Shown: in pieces, positions 18,750-29,099 of the stretch
Position numbering within the stretch: the stretch's first letter is position 1
Layout of the letters: each line of letters starts with the position of its first letter
Assembly: GCA_002715985.1 (NCBI GenBank)
Contig: PBAO01000015.1
Coordinates: forward strand, 50,519 to 114,518
Reading direction: 5' to 3'
Source of the DNA: Lysobacterales bacterium
GTDB lineage: Bacteria > Pseudomonadota > Gammaproteobacteria > Nevskiales > Salinisphaeraceae
Length of the DNA stretch: 64,000 nucleotides
Notes under the pieces: generated by a model
What the model was told of the DNA's origin: nothing
What the model saw: only the letters and a program-made list of their open reading frames with translations
Databases searched by the model: none
Program-made: the position numbers and the translations under genes

Positions 18750-20408
18750 GTGGACAAGGTTTGGCTCAAGCAGTATCCGAAAGGCGTACCTGAGGAGATT
18801 CCTGCGACGAAGGACGAAACGCTGGTCGACCTGATTCTGGGCAGCTGTCGAGAGTTCGCCGACAAGCCGGCGTTCACCAACATGGGCGCGACGCTGACCT
18901 ACCGCGAGCTCGATGAACGCTCGGCGCACTTCGCGGCCTATCTGCAGCACGAGCTGGGCTTTGCCAAGGGCGATCGCGTGGCGATCATGATGCCCAACCT
19001 CCTGCAGTACCCGATCGCCCTGATCGGCATCCTGCGGGCCGGCATGGTGGCCGTAAACGTCAACCCGCTCTATACCGCCCGAGAGCTCGAACATCAGCTG
19101 TCGGACGCAGGCGCGCGCGCGATCGTGATCGTCGAGAACTTCGCCGCCACACTGGAGAAAGTGGTCGACAAGGTGCCGCTCGAGGCGGTGATCACCACCC
19201 AGATCGGCGATGCACTGCCAACGGCCAAACGGTTGCTGACCAATTTCGTGGTCAAACACGTCAAACGCATGGTGCCGGCATTCAAGCTGCCGGGCGCGAT
19301 CGCCTTCAACACAGTGCTGGCCGACGGCGCCAAACAGTCGATGAAGCCGGTCAAGGTCTCCCCCGACGATATCGCGTTTCTGCAGTACACGGGCGGCACG
19401 ACCGGCCTGGCCAAGGGCGCGATCCTTCTGCACCGCAACATGGTGGCCAACGTCAGCCAGGCCGAGGCCTGGCTCGATCCGTGGACCGAGAAAGGCAACG
19501 AGGTGATTCTCACCCCGCTACCGCTGTATCACGTGTTTGCTCTGATGGCGAACTGTCTGATGTTCATGCGCCAGGGCGGCAAGAACGTGCTGATCACCAA
19601 CCCGCGCGATATCCCTGCGCTGGTCAAGGAATTCGATACCCACAAGCCCACGGCCTTCACCGGCGTGAACACGTTGTTCAACGCATTGGTCAACAACGAA
19701 GCCTTCACCAAGCTGGATTTCTCTCGGCTCAAGATCACGTTGGGTGGCGGGGCCGCGGTGCAGAAGGCCGTGGCCGAGAAATGGCAGAAAGCCACCGGCG
19801 TGGCGCTCATCGAAGCCTATGGCCTGACCGAGACCTCACCGGGCGTGTCGATCAACCCGTTGACGCTCGAGCGTTACAACGGTTCGATCGGCCTGCCGCT
19901 GCCCTCGACGAATATCTCGATTCGCGACGAGGCCGGCAACGAGGTCGAACCCGGCGAACCGGGCGAGCTTTGTGTCTCTGGCCCGCAGGTCATGGCCGGC
20001 TACTGGAACAAGCCCGAGGAGAATGAAAGCACTTTCTTCCCCGATGGCTATCTGCGCACCGGTGACGTGGCCCGCTTCGACGAACAGGGCTTTCTGTATA
20101 TCGTCGATCGCAAGAAGGACATGATTCTGGTCTCGGGCTTCAACGTCTACCCCAACGAGGTGGAGGACGTTGTCTCCGCGCATCCGAAGGTCATGGAAGC
20201 CGCCTGTATCGGCGTCGACGACGAGCGCTCGGGTGAAGTGGTCAAGGTCTTCGTGGTCAAGGCCGATGCCTCGCTCACCGAAGACGAGCTTCTGGCTTAT
20301 TGCCGCGAGGAGCTGACCGGCTACAAGGTGCCCAAGCATGTGGCCTTCATCGACGAGCTGCCCAAATCCAACGTCGGCAAGATTCTGCGCAAGGACCTGC
20401 GGGGCTAG
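18750..20408 (+). CDS. fadD: Long-chain fatty acid--CoA ligase
   Basis: Activates long-chain fatty acids to acyl-CoA with ATP at the inner face of the membrane, the first step of fatty-acid use. The 552-residue protein begins at GTG behind AAGGAGAC, and its N-terminus [14 protein letters not shown] mirrors E. coli FadD. The AMP-binding P-loop [12 protein letters not shown], the GYGLTET-type segment ([12 protein letters not shown]), the hinge region [17 protein letters not shown] and the C-terminal Lys motif ([13 protein letters not shown]) are all present. It ends four bases from the convergent AEC transporter gene. Confidence 0.96.
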   Translation: MDKVWLKQYPKGVPEEIPATKDETLVDLILGSCREFADKPAFTNMGATLTYRELDERSAHFAAYLQHELGFAKGDRVAIMMPNLLQYPIALIGILRAGMVAVNVNPLYTARELEHQLSDAGARAIVIVENFAATLEKVVDKVPLEAVITTQIGDALPTAKRLLTNFVVKHVKRMVPAFKLPGAIAFNTVLADGAKQSMKPVKVSPDDIAFLQYTGGTTGLAKGAILLHRNMVANVSQAEAWLDPWTEKGNEVILTPLPLYHVFALMANCLMFMRQGGKNVLITNPRDIPALVKEFDTHKPTAFTGVNTLFNALVNNEAFTKLDFSRLKITLGGGAAVQKAVAEKWQKATGVALIEAYGLTETSPGVSINPLTLERYNGSIGLPLPSTNISIRDEAGNEVEPGEPGELCVSGPQVMAGYWNKPEENESTFFPDGYLRTGDVARFDEQGFLYIVDRKKDMILVSGFNVYPNEVEDVVSAHPKVMEAACIGVDDERSGEVVKVFVVKADASLTEDELLAYCREELTGYKVPKHVAFIDELPKSNVGKILRKDLRG

Positions 20409-20412
20409 CGCA

Positions 20413-21375
20413 TCACCCGCCGGCCACGGCTCGCGTGGCCGGCAGAACCATCAGGCAGACCGTCAGCGTGATGATTGAACCGACGGTGCTCCAGAGAATC
20501 ATCTTCGAGGTCAGGGTGAGATCCCGGCCATAGAACTCGGCCAGCATATACGGGCCGGTTCCGGTGGGCAGCGCGGCCAGCAGTACGGCCGATGCGGCCC
20601 AGACCGGCGACAGGTCGAATACCCCGTAGGCCAGCACCGCCGACAATCCCGGATGCACGATGAGCTTGGCTGCCAGCAGGCCGAGCAGCCCCGTTGACGG
20701 TGCTTCGGCGGTCTTGATTGCTGGCCGGGCGAGAAACGCACCGATCGATACCAGCGCACACGGCGTTGTCGCGGCCCCCAAAAGATCGACGAACTGGTCA
20801 AGCGGCCGTATCAGTTGTGCACCACTGGCCGCCCACAGCCCCCCAATGACCGGCGCCACCACGATCGGGTTCTTGGCCAACGCCATGAATACCGTCACGA
20901 ACGGCCGGACGATACCGTGTCCGGCCTGCCGGAACACCTCGATGAGCACGATGGCCAGTGCAAAGACGACACATACCACGATCAGTGTCGCGATCAGCGC
21001 CGGGGCCAGTGCCGAATCCCCCAGCACGAGCACACATAGCGGAATACCGACATAGCCCACATTGGCATACGCCCCGGCCAGCGCGTCGATCGCCGCATCG
21101 ATGCCGGGCTGACCGCTGCATTGTCGCCAGACCAGTGTCGCGACAAAGACGCCGACACTGGCCAACCCGTTGACCGCGATGAAGCCCGGATGCCACAGCG
21201 CCGAGAAGCTGGCCGTGGCCGTCGCGCTGAACAACAGTGCCGGCAGGCAGAACCAGACCACGAACCGATTGAGCTCGCCGGCCGCGGTGTCGCCGAGCAC
21301 CCTGCCACGACGCCCGACAAACCCGGCCAGAATCAGGCCGAATATCGGCAGCAGAACATTGATCACCGCGCTCAT
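20413..21375 (-). CDS. AEC-family transporter
   Basis: A 320-residue integral membrane protein of the auxin efflux carrier family (PF03547 type), with about ten hydrophobic segments in two halves. Motifs such as FCLPALLFS in the first half, GAYANVGYVGIPL in the middle and the LPTGTGPYMLAEFYG stretch near the end fit the family. Bacterial members move malonate, malate or other small organic anions; the substrate cannot be read here. It lies between fadD and the GMC oxidoreductase, in the same direction as the latter but 74 bp away. Confidence 0.88.
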   Translation of the reverse strand: MSAVINVLLPIFGLILAGFVGRRGRVLGDTAAGELNRFVVWFCLPALLFSATATASFSALWHPGFIAVNGLASVGVFVATLVWRQCSGQPGIDAAIDALAGAYANVGYVGIPLCVLVLGDSALAPALIATLIVVCVVFALAIVLIEVFRQAGHGIVRPFVTVFMALAKNPIVVAPVIGGLWAASGAQLIRPLDQFVDLLGAATTPCALVSIGAFLARPAIKTAEAPSTGLLGLLAAKLIVHPGLSAVLAYGVFDLSPVWAASAVLLAALPTGTGPYMLAEFYGRDLTLTSKMILWSTVGSIITLTVCLMVLPATRAVAGG

Positions 21376-21449
21376 GGCGCCTCGACAAAAACCCGGAACG
21401 CGCGAACGGTATCAGACCGGGCGCCTCCGGCACGACGGGCGAGCGGTTG

Positions 21450-23081
21450 CTAGGCCATACGATCGGCGATAATCATGTCTGCAGCCTTTTCGGCGATCGC
21501 GGTGGTTGGCGCATTCGTGTTGCCGCCCACGATCGTCGGCATGATGGAGGCATCGACCACGCGCAGGGCTTCGAGCGTATGCACGCGAAGCCGATCATCA
21601 ACGACCGCGGACTTGTCATGGCCCATGCGACAGGTGCCCACCGGGTGATAGATCGTCTCGGCGCGCCGCCGTACATAGTCGGCGATCGCGGCATCGTCTT
21701 TGACATCGGCCTCCTGAGGCTCCAGCGGGCGCTCGAGATGTTCGGCCAGCGGCTTGGCGCGCATGATGTTGCGCGCGATCTTCACCGCCTTGATCATCTG
21801 CTCGATGTCTCGCGGCTCGGCCAGGTAGTTCGGATCAATGATCGGATAGTCGCGCGGTTTGGCGCTCGCCAGCGTGATGCGCCCGCGTGAGGCCGGATGA
21901 AGGTCGCACACGCGCAGGCTGTAGCCGTGATGCTTCATCGTGTTGATCAGGTTGCCGTGGTCCTGCTCGATCGTGGCGATGAAGTGAAACTGTAGATCCG
22001 ACTGGCGCGGATCGTCGGTCGTACTGATGAAGCCGCCGGATTCGGCGATATTGCTCGTGAACTGGCCACGACCGTGGCGAAAGTACTGATAGATCGCCTT
22101 GGGCGCGTCGATCAGAATGAACCTGGGCGACATGCGCAGGCTCAGCCTGGTCTTTTCGATATCGATGACGCTGATATCCAGATGATCCTGCAGGTTGCGC
22201 CCGACGCCATCGAGCTCGGCGACCATGGGGATGCCGTGCGGCTCGATCGCGTCTCTCGAGCCCACGCCGGAGAGCATGAGCAGCTGCGGCGAGTTGATCG
22301 CACCACTGCACAACAACACTTCCTGCCTGGCGTGCAACGTACGCTTTCGCTTGAGCAGGCCCTGGCGCAGCGTGACCCCGGTGGCTCGTCTGCCTTCGAA
22401 AAGGATCCGCTCGGCCTGTGCGCGCGTGAGTATCGTCAGGTTCTTGCGATGCTTGACGGGATGCAGAAACGCATCGGCATTGGAACAACGACGCCCGTTG
22501 TGCTGGGCCACGTCATAAAGACCGAAGCCCTGATCCGTGGCGCCACCGAAATCATCATTTCGCGGATAGCCGCAGGCCTGGGCGGCCTGAATGAACTTTT
22601 CGTTCAGGGGATTGGAATGGCGCGGCTTGCTCACGGCATAGCCGCCACCGGCCCCGTGGTAATCGTTTTCGCCGTCTTCAAACCGCTCGGAGCGCTTGAA
22701 ATAGGCCAGCATTTCGCTGTATCCCCAGCCGCGGTTGCCAAGCTCGGCCCAGTGGTCGTAGTCGGCCGCGGAGCCACGGGTGTAGCACTGGGCATTGATG
22801 GCCGAAGACCCGCCCAGGGTCTTGCCACGCGGCCAGTACAGCTTGCGCCCGCCCATGTGCTGCTGTGGCGCGGTCCAGTAGTACCAGTTCAGAAAACGCG
22901 ACCACATCAGCCCGATGATGCCACTGGGGATATGGATCAGCGGACTCCAATCCGGAGGCCCGGCTTCGAGCATGACGACCGAGATATCGGGATCGGCGGT
23001 CAGCCGGTTGGCCAGAACACATCCGGCCGAGCCGCCTCCGACAATTACGTAATCGTAAGACGCCTGTGTCTCGTCGCCCAT
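21450..23081 (-). CDS. GMC-family FAD oxidoreductase (choline/alcohol dehydrogenase-like)
   Basis: A flavoprotein dehydrogenase of 543 residues. The N-terminal Rossmann motif VIVGGGSAGCVLANRL binds FAD; the GMC signatures (GKTLGGSSAINAQCYTRG and the later LLSGVG region, here LMLSGVGSRD) and the C-terminal HPVGTCRMG with its catalytic His are visible. Relatives include choline dehydrogenase BetA and the alkanol dehydrogenase AlkJ. No betB or betI gene is beside it, so a general membrane-associated alcohol dehydrogenase is as likely as a choline enzyme. The start has a strong GGAGG site. Confidence 0.9.
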   Translation of the reverse strand: MGDETQASYDYVIVGGGSAGCVLANRLTADPDISVVMLEAGPPDWSPLIHIPSGIIGLMWSRFLNWYYWTAPQQHMGGRKLYWPRGKTLGGSSAINAQCYTRGSAADYDHWAELGNRGWGYSEMLAYFKRSERFEDGENDYHGAGGGYAVSKPRHSNPLNEKFIQAAQACGYPRNDDFGGATDQGFGLYDVAQHNGRRCSNADAFLHPVKHRKNLTILTRAQAERILFEGRRATGVTLRQGLLKRKRTLHARQEVLLCSGAINSPQLLMLSGVGSRDAIEPHGIPMVAELDGVGRNLQDHLDISVIDIEKTRLSLRMSPRFILIDAPKAIYQYFRHGRGQFTSNIAESGGFISTTDDPRQSDLQFHFIATIEQDHGNLINTMKHHGYSLRVCDLHPASRGRITLASAKPRDYPIIDPNYLAEPRDIEQMIKAVKIARNIMRAKPLAEHLERPLEPQEADVKDDAAIADYVRRRAETIYHPVGTCRMGHDKSAVVDDRLRVHTLEALRVVDASIMPTIVGGNTNAPTTAIAEKAADMIIADRMA

Positions 23082-23214
23082 GGTCTGCCTCCTCGTCGCA
23101 CCTGCGATGTCGCGATCTGTTCTTTTTATCGGTCAGAACATATCGCGTCTTGCCGGGCGACATGCCTGATCGGGCCACGACGGTGTTGGCCCGATCCGGC
23201 AATCGTATCAGAGG

Positions 23215-23475
23215 CTAGTGTCGAGATTCTGGAAGTGTGATGTTCAGCTCGAGCACTTCGAGATCGCCCTCGCGCTCGATCTCCATCTGTACGGCATCAT
23301 CACCGACCTCGATGTACTTGCGCAGCACATCCAGCAGGTCCTGTTGCAGCTGCGGGAAATACGCCGGCTGTTCGCCGCCGCCGGACCGCCGATGGGCGAC
23401 GACCAGCTGCAGTCGTTCCTTGGCCGTCTGCGCCGAACTTTTCTTGTCTGATCGGAATACGTCAAGCCAACCCAT
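23215..23475 (-). CDS. minE: Cell division topological specificity factor MinE
   Basis: An 86-residue protein that stimulates the MinD ATPase and confines MinCD to the poles. The N-terminal amphipathic segment (MGWLDVF), the MinD-contacting helix (SAQTAKERLQLVVAHRR) and the C-terminal dimer domain are all recognisable. It is last in minC-minD-minE, three bases after minD. Confidence 0.95.
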   Translation of the reverse strand: MGWLDVFRSDKKSSAQTAKERLQLVVAHRRSGGGEQPAYFPQLQQDLLDVLRKYIEVGDDAVQMEIEREGDLEVLELNITLPESRH

Positions 23476-23478
23476 GGT

Positions 23479-24285
23479 TTATCTCCCCATCAGCCGTTCG
23501 AAGAAGCCTTTCTTGGCCTGAGTGAAGCGCATCGGGCGTTCTTCCCCCAGAAACCGCGCCACCATATCGAAATAGGCGCCACCGGCATCGGCTTCCTGCT
23601 CCAGAACGACGGGACTGCCGGCGTTGGAGGCGTTGAGCACGGTTTCGGATTCGGGCACCACGCCGAGCAGCGGGATGGCCAGGATATCGCCGATATCCTC
23701 GAGCGACAGCATCTCGCCCTTGCCCACACGGCCGGGGGCATAGCGCGTGACGACCAGATGCTCTTTCACGCCTTCGCCGCCCTCCTGGGCACGCTTGGTC
23801 TTGGACGACAGCATACCCAGAACGCGGTCGGAGTCGCGCACGGAGGAGACTTCCGGATTGGTCACCACCAGCGCCTCGTCGGCAAAGTACATGGCCATGA
23901 TCGCCCCGGTTTCGATACCCGCGGGCGAATCGCAGATGATGTATTCGAAGTCCTCGGCCAGCTTGTTGAGCGTGCGCTCTACCCCTTCCTGGGTGAGTGC
24001 GTCCTTGTCGCGGGTCTGCGAGGCGGCAAGGATATACAGGTTCTCGATCCGCTTGTCGCGAATCAGGGCCTGCTTGAGGTTGGCTTCGCCGTTGATGACG
24101 TTGACGAAATCAAAGACCACCCGGCGCTCGCAGCCCATGATGAGGTCCAGATTGCGAAGGCCGACGTCGAAGTCGATGACCACGGTCTTGTGCCCGCGCA
24201 TGGCAAGCCCGGCAGCGAATGACGCCGAGGTGGTCGTCTTGCCGACCCCGCCCTTTCCCGACGTGACTACGATGATCTTGGCCAC
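23479..24285 (-). CDS. minD: Septum site-determining ATPase MinD
   Basis: A membrane-cycling ParA-type ATPase that recruits MinC and positions the division site. The 268-residue protein has the deviant Walker A GKGGVGKTT (10-18), IICDSPAGIE and the C-terminal amphipathic membrane-targeting helix (RFTQAKKGFFERLMGR). It sits three bases downstream of minC and three upstream of minE. Confidence 0.97.
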   Translation of the reverse strand: MAKIIVVTSGKGGVGKTTTSASFAAGLAMRGHKTVVIDFDVGLRNLDLIMGCERRVVFDFVNVINGEANLKQALIRDKRIENLYILAASQTRDKDALTQEGVERTLNKLAEDFEYIICDSPAGIETGAIMAMYFADEALVVTNPEVSSVRDSDRVLGMLSSKTKRAQEGGEGVKEHLVVTRYAPGRVGKGEMLSLEDIGDILAIPLLGVVPESETVLNASNAGSPVVLEQEADAGGAYFDMVARFLGEERPMRFTQAKKGFFERLMGR

Positions 24286-24288
24286 TGC

Positions 24289-25038
24289 TTACTCCTGCAA
24301 TTCGATCAGCAAATTATCATTATCGAGCCGGACGACCACCGGCCTCGACACGAGCCCCTCGTCGATCGCATCAGCGACCTTGTAACAGCCGGCGATGGCG
24401 ACCAGATCCGGCTCGAATCGCTTGCAGAAGATTCGTGCCGAAGTGTCGCCGGAAGCGCCGGCCAGTGCACGCCCTCGAAGCGCGCCATAAACATGAATAT
24501 GCCCATCGGCCAGCAGCTCGGCGCCTTCCGAGACCGAGTTCGTGACCACGAGATCCCCGCCGCGGGCATAGATCTGCTGGCCCGAGCGCACCGGCTTGGT
24601 CACGAGCCGTGCGGGCCCGCGCGTCGCCGTCTCGTCCTCGGCCGAGTCCGATGTCTCCGGCTCGGCCTCGGCGGCATCGAGCACCGGGTTGGCACGCGCC
24701 GGCGGCGGGTTTTCCGCGCCGCGCCCCGGCGAGTTCATCAGCGCCAGGCCTGCCTGGCTGGCGGCATCGGCAGCCGCCTCATCGGCGTCGAGAACGCCGA
24801 CCACCACCAGATTGGCGGCGTGAAAGATCGCGGCCAGACGCGACAGATCCGGCAATACATCGATCAGCGAGACCAGCACCGGCATGCGCGCGAAGAAACC
24901 CGGCGCGCGTGCCAGTTGCGTATCGATCTGTGCGGCGATCTGTTCGCAGTCGGTCTCGCGGATCTCAACCACGGTCAAGGTCATCATGCGTCCCTTGAAG
25001 GTTACGCCGGCCGCTGTGCTGGACGTCTGTTGCGTCAT
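24289..25038 (-). CDS. minC: Septum site-determining protein MinC
   Basis: The FtsZ-assembly inhibitor of the Min system, 249 residues. The N-terminal inhibitory domain occupies about 1-115; an Ala/Pro/Glu-rich linker (about 115-150) leads to the C-terminal beta-helix domain that binds MinD, with the diagnostic IYARGGDLVVTNSVSEGAEL and HVYGALRGRALAG. First gene of the leftward min operon and divergent from the alpha/beta hydrolase at 25192. Confidence 0.95.
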   Translation of the reverse strand: MTQQTSSTAAGVTFKGRMMTLTVVEIRETDCEQIAAQIDTQLARAPGFFARMPVLVSLIDVLPDLSRLAAIFHAANLVVVGVLDADEAAADAASQAGLALMNSPGRGAENPPPARANPVLDAAEAEPETSDSAEDETATRGPARLVTKPVRSGQQIYARGGDLVVTNSVSEGAELLADGHIHVYGALRGRALAGASGDTSARIFCKRFEPDLVAIAGCYKVADAIDEGLVSRPVVVRLDNDNLLIELQE

Positions 25039-25191
25039 GCCCCGAGTCGCTTGTTATAAAGCGGCGAGTCTATCACGCGTGGGACGCGCTTCAGGCTGAC
25101 ATATGCCGCCCGATACAGGCATCCGCGCAACACTTGCAAGACAGCGCCAACCTGCCACGCTTTTCCGGTGTTTCTCATCCGGCTTTTCGTG

Positions 25192-26088
25192 ATGCCTGAC
25201 AATCCAGAGACAGACGCTATGCAACAGCACTCGATCAACGGGCTGAATCTGTGCTGTCGCAGCCGGGGCCAGCCGGGCGAGCCTGTGGTGGTCTGTCTGC
25301 ACGGATTGCTCGATAACGGGGGCTCGTTCGCGCCGTTGATCGACGCATTGGCGCCTCGGTTGGCCTCGCCGGCGTACTGGCTGGCGCCGGACTGGCGAGG
25401 TCACGGAGACTCGGCGTGGACGCCGGGCGACTATGTCTTTTGCAACTATCTCGCCGATCTCGAGGCCCTGCTGGACACTCTCGTGCCCGGCCAGACCGTC
25501 CTTCTCATCGGCCACAGCATGGGCGGCCAGGCGGCGAGCCTGTACGCCGGCATTCGCGCCGAGCGGATCGCCGGGCTGATACTGCTGGATACCCTGAACG
25601 TCCCCGAGGGCGACCCGAACACCGCCGGCGAGCGCTATCGCGACTGGCTGGATACATGCTACGCCCCGCCGGCGCCCCGTCGTTATGCCGATCCGGAGGC
25701 GTTTACGGCACGTCTGGCGCGGCGCTATCCCGAGCTTGGCCGCGCGGCCACGACGGCGCTGGCCGAGCTCTGGCTGCGCCGTGACGGCGATGGCTATCGG
25801 CTGGCGGCCGATCCGGCCCATCTGCGCAAGAGTCCTTACGGCTTCCGCGCCGACGAGGCCATGGCGATCTGGGCCGAGATCACGGCACCGGTGTTGATGA
25901 TCGACGGCGCCGCCTCGCCGGCCAAGGGATTCATCGACGAGGCCACACGCGCCGAACGCCGTCGCGTGCTGGCCGATCTCGAACACACCGAACTCGATGA
26001 CCTGGGGCATATGCTCCATTGGCAGGCGCCGGATCGTGTGGCCGAAACCATCGCCGATTTCATCGCCAGCCGCCGACTGCTCGCGTAG
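25192..26088 (+). CDS. Alpha/beta hydrolase
   Basis: A serine hydrolase of about 298 residues. It has the oxyanion segment VCLHGLLDNGGS, the nucleophile elbow GHSMGG (Ser109 from this start) and a C-terminal DLGHMLHW histidine. The start is uncertain: GTG 25168, ATG 25192 and ATG 25219 are in frame, and the domain proper begins right after 25219, which has AGAGA upstream. It resembles general esterase/epoxide-hydrolase-like members without a known substrate. Divergent from minCDE and 107 bp upstream of fadE. Confidence 0.83.
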   Translation: MPDNPETDAMQQHSINGLNLCCRSRGQPGEPVVVCLHGLLDNGGSFAPLIDALAPRLASPAYWLAPDWRGHGDSAWTPGDYVFCNYLADLEALLDTLVPGQTVLLIGHSMGGQAASLYAGIRAERIAGLILLDTLNVPEGDPNTAGERYRDWLDTCYAPPAPRRYADPEAFTARLARRYPELGRAATTALAELWLRRDGDGYRLAADPAHLRKSPYGFRADEAMAIWAEITAPVLMIDGAASPAKGFIDEATRAERRRVLADLEHTELDDLGHMLHWQAPDRVAETIADFIASRRLLA

Positions 26089-26195
26089 CGGCACGCGGGG
26101 CGGTATCAGTTGCGCGGTCACTGAGTCCGCGCCTATGCTCGAAAGCTGTTCTGCCCGACCCGCCGGCCTCTTAGAGACGGCGATGGAGATGTCAT

Positions 26196-28673
26196 ATGCT
26201 CACCCTGTTCTGGATCGCTGTCTTCTTCGTCGCGTTCGTTGCCCTGGCCTATAAACGTGCACGGCTGGTGACGGCCGCGGGCGTCATCGGCGTGCTGCTG
26301 GCTGTTTGCACGGCAACCAGCATCGGCGCCGTCACGGCCCTGGTGCTTTGGGCCGTTTTCGCCGGCGTATTCGGGGTGCTGCTCGTGCCCGGCCTGCGAC
26401 GTCGGCTGATCACACGGCCCGTGCTCAATATATTCCGCCGCGTGCTGCCCACCCTTTCGGCCACCGAGCGCACCGCGCTGGATGCCGGCACGGTCTGGTG
26501 GGAGGGCGAACTGTTCTCGGGGCAGCCCAACTGGCGCCGCCTTGAGGAAATCCCGCCGGCGGCTCTGACCGCCGACGAACAGGCTTTCATCGATGGCCCG
26601 GTTCAGCAGCTGCTGGATCTATGTGACGAGTGGCAGATCACACAGGTCGACGGCGACCTGCCCCAGGCCGCCTGGGACCACATCAAGGACAACAAGTTCT
26701 GGGGCATGATCATCCCGCGTGCCTACGGGGGGCTGGAATTTTCGGCCTACGCGCACTCCTGTGTGCTGGCCAAGATCGGTTCCGGCCCGGCCGGAGCCAC
26801 CGTGGGGCCGATCGTCGCCGTACCCAACTCGCTCGGCCCGGCCGAGCTTCTGATGCACTACGGCACCGAGGCCCAGAAGGATTATTATCTGCCCCGGTTG
26901 GCCGTGGGCGACGAAATTCCGTGTTTCGGGCTGACCAGCCCGCACGCCGGCTCGGATGCCGGGGCGATTCCGGATCGCGGCGTGATCTGCTACGACGACT
27001 GGCAGGGCGAACAGGTGCTGGGCATGCGCCTGACCTGGGACAAGCGTTATATCACCCTGGCCCCGATCGCCACCGTGCTCGGTCTGGCGTTCAAGCTCTA
27101 TGATCCGGACGGCCTGCTGGGCGGCGAGCGGGAGCTGGGCGTGACCTGTGCCCTGATCCCCACAGCCATGCCGGGCTGTCATACCGGGCGCCGGCATTTC
27201 CCGGCCAGCGCGCCCTTCCAGAATGGGCCCACTTGGGGCAACGACGTCTTCCTGCCGCTGGATGCCATCATCGGCGGCCGAGCGATGATCGGCCAGGGCT
27301 GGCGCATGCTCATGGAGTGTCTGTCGGTGGGGCGCTCGATCTCCCTGCCTTCCGGCTCGGCGGGGGACGCCATCGCCAACGCCCGCTATACCGGCGCCTA
27401 CTCGGTCATCCGTCGTCAGTTCAATGTCTCGATCAGTGCCTTCGAAGGTGTGCAGGAAGCGCTGGCACGCATCGGGGGCAAGACCTATGCGTGTGAGTCC
27501 ATCCGACGCTTCACCGCCAACGCGGTGGATCTGGGTGAAAAACCCTCTGTGGCTTCGGCCATCGCCAAGTATCACGTGACCACCATGGCTCAGGAGGTCG
27601 CCAAGGACGCCATGGACGTTCACGCCGGCAAGGCCGTCATGCTGGGCCCGTCGAACCCCATCGCTCGCAGCTTCCAGGCAGCCCCGGTCAATATCACGGT
27701 CGAGGGGGCGAATATACTCACCCGCTCGATGATGATCTACGGCCAGGGATCGATTCGTTGTCATCCTTATGTGCTGGCCGAGATCGAGGCCGCCAACAAT
27801 CGCGACCAGGACGAAGCCCTGGACGCCTTCGACGCGCTGCTCTATGCCCATATCGGGCACGATTTCGCAGCCGCAGCCCGCTCGCTCGTGATGGGCTTTA
27901 CCGGCGGGCTGGGCTCGGCGACAGGCAAGCAGGCCGATGTGGCGACGTTCTACCAGACCATGAATCGCTACTCGGCCAATCTCGCGCTGCTGTCCGATCT
28001 GGCCATGGCCACGATGGGCGGCACACTCAAGTTCCGCGAATCGATCTCGGCACGCCTGGGTGATGTGCTGTCCCAGCTCTATATCGCCAGCGCCACCCTC
28101 AAACGCTATATCGAGGACGGTGCCCACGCTGACGACCGGCCTTATGTGGCCTGGGTGTGTGAAACCGCGTTCGCAGAAATCGAGGTCGCGTTGTCCGGTG
28201 TGTTGCGCCATCTGCCCAATCGCTTCGTGGCGGCCCTGGGCCGGGTGCTGATCTTCCCGCTGGGCCGCACGGCACGCCGCCCCAGCGATCCGCTGGGCCA
28301 GCGCGTGGCCAAGCGCGTGACCACGCCGGACGCCGCCCGCGACCGTCTCACTCCCCGCTGCTTCATCTCGTCAACCCGGCCCGACCGTGATCTCGCGCTG
28401 TTCGAGCGGGCCATGCAGGCAACACTGGATACCGCCGAGACCGCCAAGAAACTGGTCAAGGCTCGCAAGAGCGGGGCGATCACGGCCGATCACCCGTTCG
28501 AGCAGATCATCGAAGGGCATGACAACGGCGTGATTTCGGCCGATGAAGCCGCGGCCATGCGCCTGGCCTTCGAGCTGCAGATGAAGGTCATAGACGTGGA
28601 CGACTTCGACCCCGGCGAGATGCGCGGCCGCGCCAAGACAACCGCCTCGGCCGCCGCGAGTCGGGCTGCATGA
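26196..28673 (+). CDS. fadE: Acyl-CoA dehydrogenase
   Basis: Catalyses the first oxidation of acyl-CoA in beta-oxidation using FAD. At 825 residues it is the long FadE type: N-terminal hydrophobic segments (about 1-70) that tie it to the membrane, then the dehydrogenase core (FGLTSPHAGSDAGAIPDRG, DKRYITLAPIATVLGLAFKL, EGANILTRSMMIYGQG) and the DUF1974-type C-terminal region. GGAG lies seven bases before the ATG. A strong terminator follows. Together with fadD and the fadJ-like gene it shows a full fatty-acid oxidation capacity. Confidence 0.95.
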   Translation: MLTLFWIAVFFVAFVALAYKRARLVTAAGVIGVLLAVCTATSIGAVTALVLWAVFAGVFGVLLVPGLRRRLITRPVLNIFRRVLPTLSATERTALDAGTVWWEGELFSGQPNWRRLEEIPPAALTADEQAFIDGPVQQLLDLCDEWQITQVDGDLPQAAWDHIKDNKFWGMIIPRAYGGLEFSAYAHSCVLAKIGSGPAGATVGPIVAVPNSLGPAELLMHYGTEAQKDYYLPRLAVGDEIPCFGLTSPHAGSDAGAIPDRGVICYDDWQGEQVLGMRLTWDKRYITLAPIATVLGLAFKLYDPDGLLGGERELGVTCALIPTAMPGCHTGRRHFPASAPFQNGPTWGNDVFLPLDAIIGGRAMIGQGWRMLMECLSVGRSISLPSGSAGDAIANARYTGAYSVIRRQFNVSISAFEGVQEALARIGGKTYACESIRRFTANAVDLGEKPSVASAIAKYHVTTMAQEVAKDAMDVHAGKAVMLGPSNPIARSFQAAPVNITVEGANILTRSMMIYGQGSIRCHPYVLAEIEAANNRDQDEALDAFDALLYAHIGHDFAAAARSLVMGFTGGLGSATGKQADVATFYQTMNRYSANLALLSDLAMATMGGTLKFRESISARLGDVLSQLYIASATLKRYIEDGAHADDRPYVAWVCETAFAEIEVALSGVLRHLPNRFVAALGRVLIFPLGRTARRPSDPLGQRVAKRVTTPDAARDRLTPRCFISSTRPDRDLALFERAMQATLDTAETAKKLVKARKSGAITADHPFEQIIEGHDNGVISADEAAAMRLAFELQMKVIDVDDFDPGEMRGRAKTTASAAASRAA

Positions 28674-28705
28674 CCAAGCGATTGATACGATAACCGCACG
28701 AAGAC

Positions 28706-28733
28706 AAAAGACGCTCCCATGAGCGTCTTTTTT
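28706..28733 (+). terminator. Intrinsic terminator of fadE
   Basis: An 11-bp stem, AAAAGACGCTC with GAGCGTCTTTT, around a CCAT loop and ending in a run of six T, 33 bp after the fadE stop. Confidence 0.92.
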
Positions 28734-28739
28734 CATACC

Positions 28740-29099
28740 GACACGTATGAAACCGGCCCGCGAATGCCGTCATACAACGACAAAAGCACGACTGATCGAT
28801 TGCACACAACTGCAATAAAAGATCGCGCAGAACAGACGCGTTCGTGCCCTTTGGTCGACGCCTCAGACTAAGGTATGAAACGCGTCATGCCGAGCGCGCC
28901 CTCTACCCGCTCCCTCCTGAAAGGCTTGTCATAGCGAGCTTTTTGCGCCCCGGCGTCAAAGACGCTGATCCGTATCGATGACCATCGCCGCCCGCTTACC
29001 GGGCCAGGATTCAGACATGGCATCTTTTCGGCTAGGCTTGGATCCCAGAACTCTAAAAACGCGCTATCGGCCATTGGGCCTTCACCAGGGAGATTCATC
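28740..29099. other. Intergenic region upstream of the large lipoprotein gene
   Basis: About 360 bp with no credible gene. It must hold the promoter of the lipoprotein gene; the AGGGAGA ribosome site at its right end is clear, but I cannot name a -35/-10 pair with confidence. Confidence 0.4.
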